A DNA stretch of 23,352 nt from JBGPOS01 sp041488155. Its GTDB lineage: Bacteria; Chloroflexota; Dehalococcoidia; Tepidiformales; Tepidiformaceae. The notes beneath the pieces were generated by a model. That model did not search any database, was not told the DNA's origin, and saw only the letters and a list, made by a program, of their open reading frames with translations. Each line of letters begins with the position of its first letter. The first letter of the stretch is position 1. Of this stretch, positions 22,464 through 23,352 are shown piece after piece. Location of the stretch: NCBI GenBank assembly GCA_041488155.1, contig JBGPOS010000063.1, forward strand, positions 1 to 23,352, read 5' to 3'. Both the position numbers and the translations under genes were made by a program.

Positions 22464-23352
22464 GTGCGGATCGGCGTTTTGGAGATACTGGAGGCCCGCG
22501 CGGCGCCATCAGTCACGATGCGCCTGTACACCGCTGCACTCACCCGGCAGTACGTCAGCATCACGCCCCAGGCAGTGAGCGTCTGGTGCCGCCAGCTAGG
22601 CCACGATACGTTCTATGCGACGTACTACGGACAGGCCGACCCGAAATCGCTTCTTCCCGACGACCTGGATGTGCTGTTCCTTTCCAGCTACACGCGCGCC
22701 AGCCCGTTGGCTTACGCGCTCGCGAAGCTGTACCGGAAGGAGGGGACGGTCACCGTTATTGGTGGTCCGCACGCCGCGGCATTCCCCCAGGACTGCCTGC
22801 GCTTCTTCGACGTGGTGGTCCTCCAGTGCGATCGGACGCTAATCGAGCGGATCCTGCGCGATCGGCCGCGCGGCGAGATAGTCACGAGCGGCCGCCGGCT
22901 ACTCGAGCTGCCCTCCGTCGAAGAGCGCCTGCCGGAGCTGGAAGCGACGGTACTGTGGAGGGGGCACACCTATCCCGCGACGACTATCCCCATGCTCACA
23001 AGCGTCGGGTGCCCCTACTCCTGCGACTTCTGCATCGACTGGAATCGCCCCCACTCGCTTCTCCCGCTCGATCGGCTGGAAGCGGACTTGCGGTTCATCT
23101 CGAAGCGCTTCCCCCGCGCCAAGATCGGGTTCCACGACCCGAACTTCGCCGTGAAGTTCGACCAGGTGATGGACGTGCTCGAACAGCGTCCGCCCGGGTC
23201 GCGCAACCCCTACCTAATGGAGTGCTCGCTGTCGCTGCTCCGTGAATCACGCTTGGCCCGCCTGCGCGACACGAACTGTTGGTACGTCGCGCCCGGCGTC
23301 GAATCGTGGACCAACTACTCGCAGAAATCGGGAGTCTCGGTCAGGGCCGGCG
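22464..23352 (+). CDS. Cobalamin-binding-type radical SAM protein (partial, runs off the window)
   Basis: The frame stays open for 296 codons to the window end. The N-terminal about 140 residues look like the Rossmann-type B12-binding domain of class B radical SAM enzymes: VRIGVLEIL, VWCRQLGHDTFYATYYG, DLDVLFLSSYTRAS, VTVIGGPHA. The radical SAM cluster motif is VGCPYSCDFC with C183, C187 and C190 (CxxxCxxC), followed by IDWNRP, FHDPNFAV and a VAPGVESW segment in the TIM barrel. No DxHxxG cobalamin motif is seen, which is common in this class. GTG at 22464 gives the natural start (VRIGVLEIL); GTG at 22458 is two codons earlier. The ribosome site is weak. The reaction (methylation or rearrangement) cannot be told from sequence. 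Confidence 0.87.
   Translation, partial: MRIGVLEILEARAAPSVTMRLYTAALTRQYVSITPQAVSVWCRQLGHDTFYATYYGQADPKSLLPDDLDVLFLSSYTRASPLAYALAKLYRKEGTVTVIGGPHAAAFPQDCLRFFDVVVLQCDRTLIERILRDRPRGEIVTSGRRLLELPSVEERLPELEATVLWRGHTYPATTIPMLTSVGCPYSCDFCIDWNRPHSLLPLDRLEADLRFISKRFPRAKIGFHDPNFAVKFDQVMDVLEQRPPGSRNPYLMECSLSLLRESRLARLRDTNCWYVAPGVESWTNYSQKSGVSVRAG

Noticed and set aside
22246..22578. Plus-strand frame upstream of and overlapping the radical SAM gene as a remnant integrase
   Set aside because: The translation has none of the R-H-R-Y catalytic positions and overlaps the true radical SAM frame in a different phase.
1..23352. CRISPR arrays, insertion sequences, rRNA genes and phage structural genes
   Set aside because: Looked for by reading; no regularly spaced repeats, no transposase-like protein, and no rRNA sequence were seen.

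Overview
The window is GC-rich bacterial DNA, roughly two thirds G+C by eye, and densely coded. Short or overlapping gene junctions, many GTG starts and good AGGAGG-like ribosome sites are typical. The gene set is a Tat-exported iron-sulfur electron-transfer subunit, a NarL-type two-component pair, RtcB with archease, a Ugp-like ABC importer, an acetyl-CoA synthetase/pyruvate-dehydrogenase/ACP operon and a cobalamin-type radical SAM protein. It would suit a Chloroflexota-like or other GC-rich soil or sediment bacterium. That placement is an inference with low confidence, because no phylogenetic marker is present.

Layout. (1) 1-1007, minus strand: start of a probable NrfD-like membrane subunit (cut by the window edge), preceded by its four-cluster ferredoxin subunit. 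(2) 1210-3463, plus strand: response regulator and membrane histidine kinase, divergent from the ferredoxin gene, followed by a small intrinsic terminator. (3) 3649-6806, minus strand: alpha/beta hydrolase, archease and RtcB RNA ligase. (4) 7176-12323, plus strand: ugpC-A-E-B-like ABC importer with a PAP2-type membrane phosphatase. (5) 12347-19812, minus strand: GNAT, a nicotinamidase remnant, a DUF2267 protein, an 85-aa CxxCH protein, then a translationally coupled block of acetyl-CoA synthetase, E1 alpha, E1 beta, E2 and acyl carrier protein. (6) 20019-20831, plus strand: a guanidine-modifying (DDAH/arginine dihydrolase-like) hydrolase. (7) 21051-21842, minus strand: a crotonase-fold enzyme without the two classical glutamates. 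(8) 21843-22463: about 620 bases without a protein gene, holding a 3' half of a tRNA-Lys gene that looks like an integration-site remnant. (9) 22464-end, plus strand: an incomplete radical SAM gene.

How the parts work together. The clearest metabolic unit is block 5, where both acetate (synthetase) and a 2-oxoacid (E1/E2) would be turned into acetyl or acyl thioesters beside a dedicated ACP. RtcB and archease form a known RNA ligase/activator pair. The Ugp-like genes form a complete importer (ATPase, two permeases, lipoprotein receptor). The two-component pair sits back to back with the respiratory ferredoxin gene and may control it. The most unusual points are the acs-pdh-ACP operon with a tandem-E3BD E2, the tRNA-Lys fragment beside the radical SAM gene, the 85-aa CxxCH protein with a perfect leader hairpin, and the crotonase lacking its usual catalytic pair.
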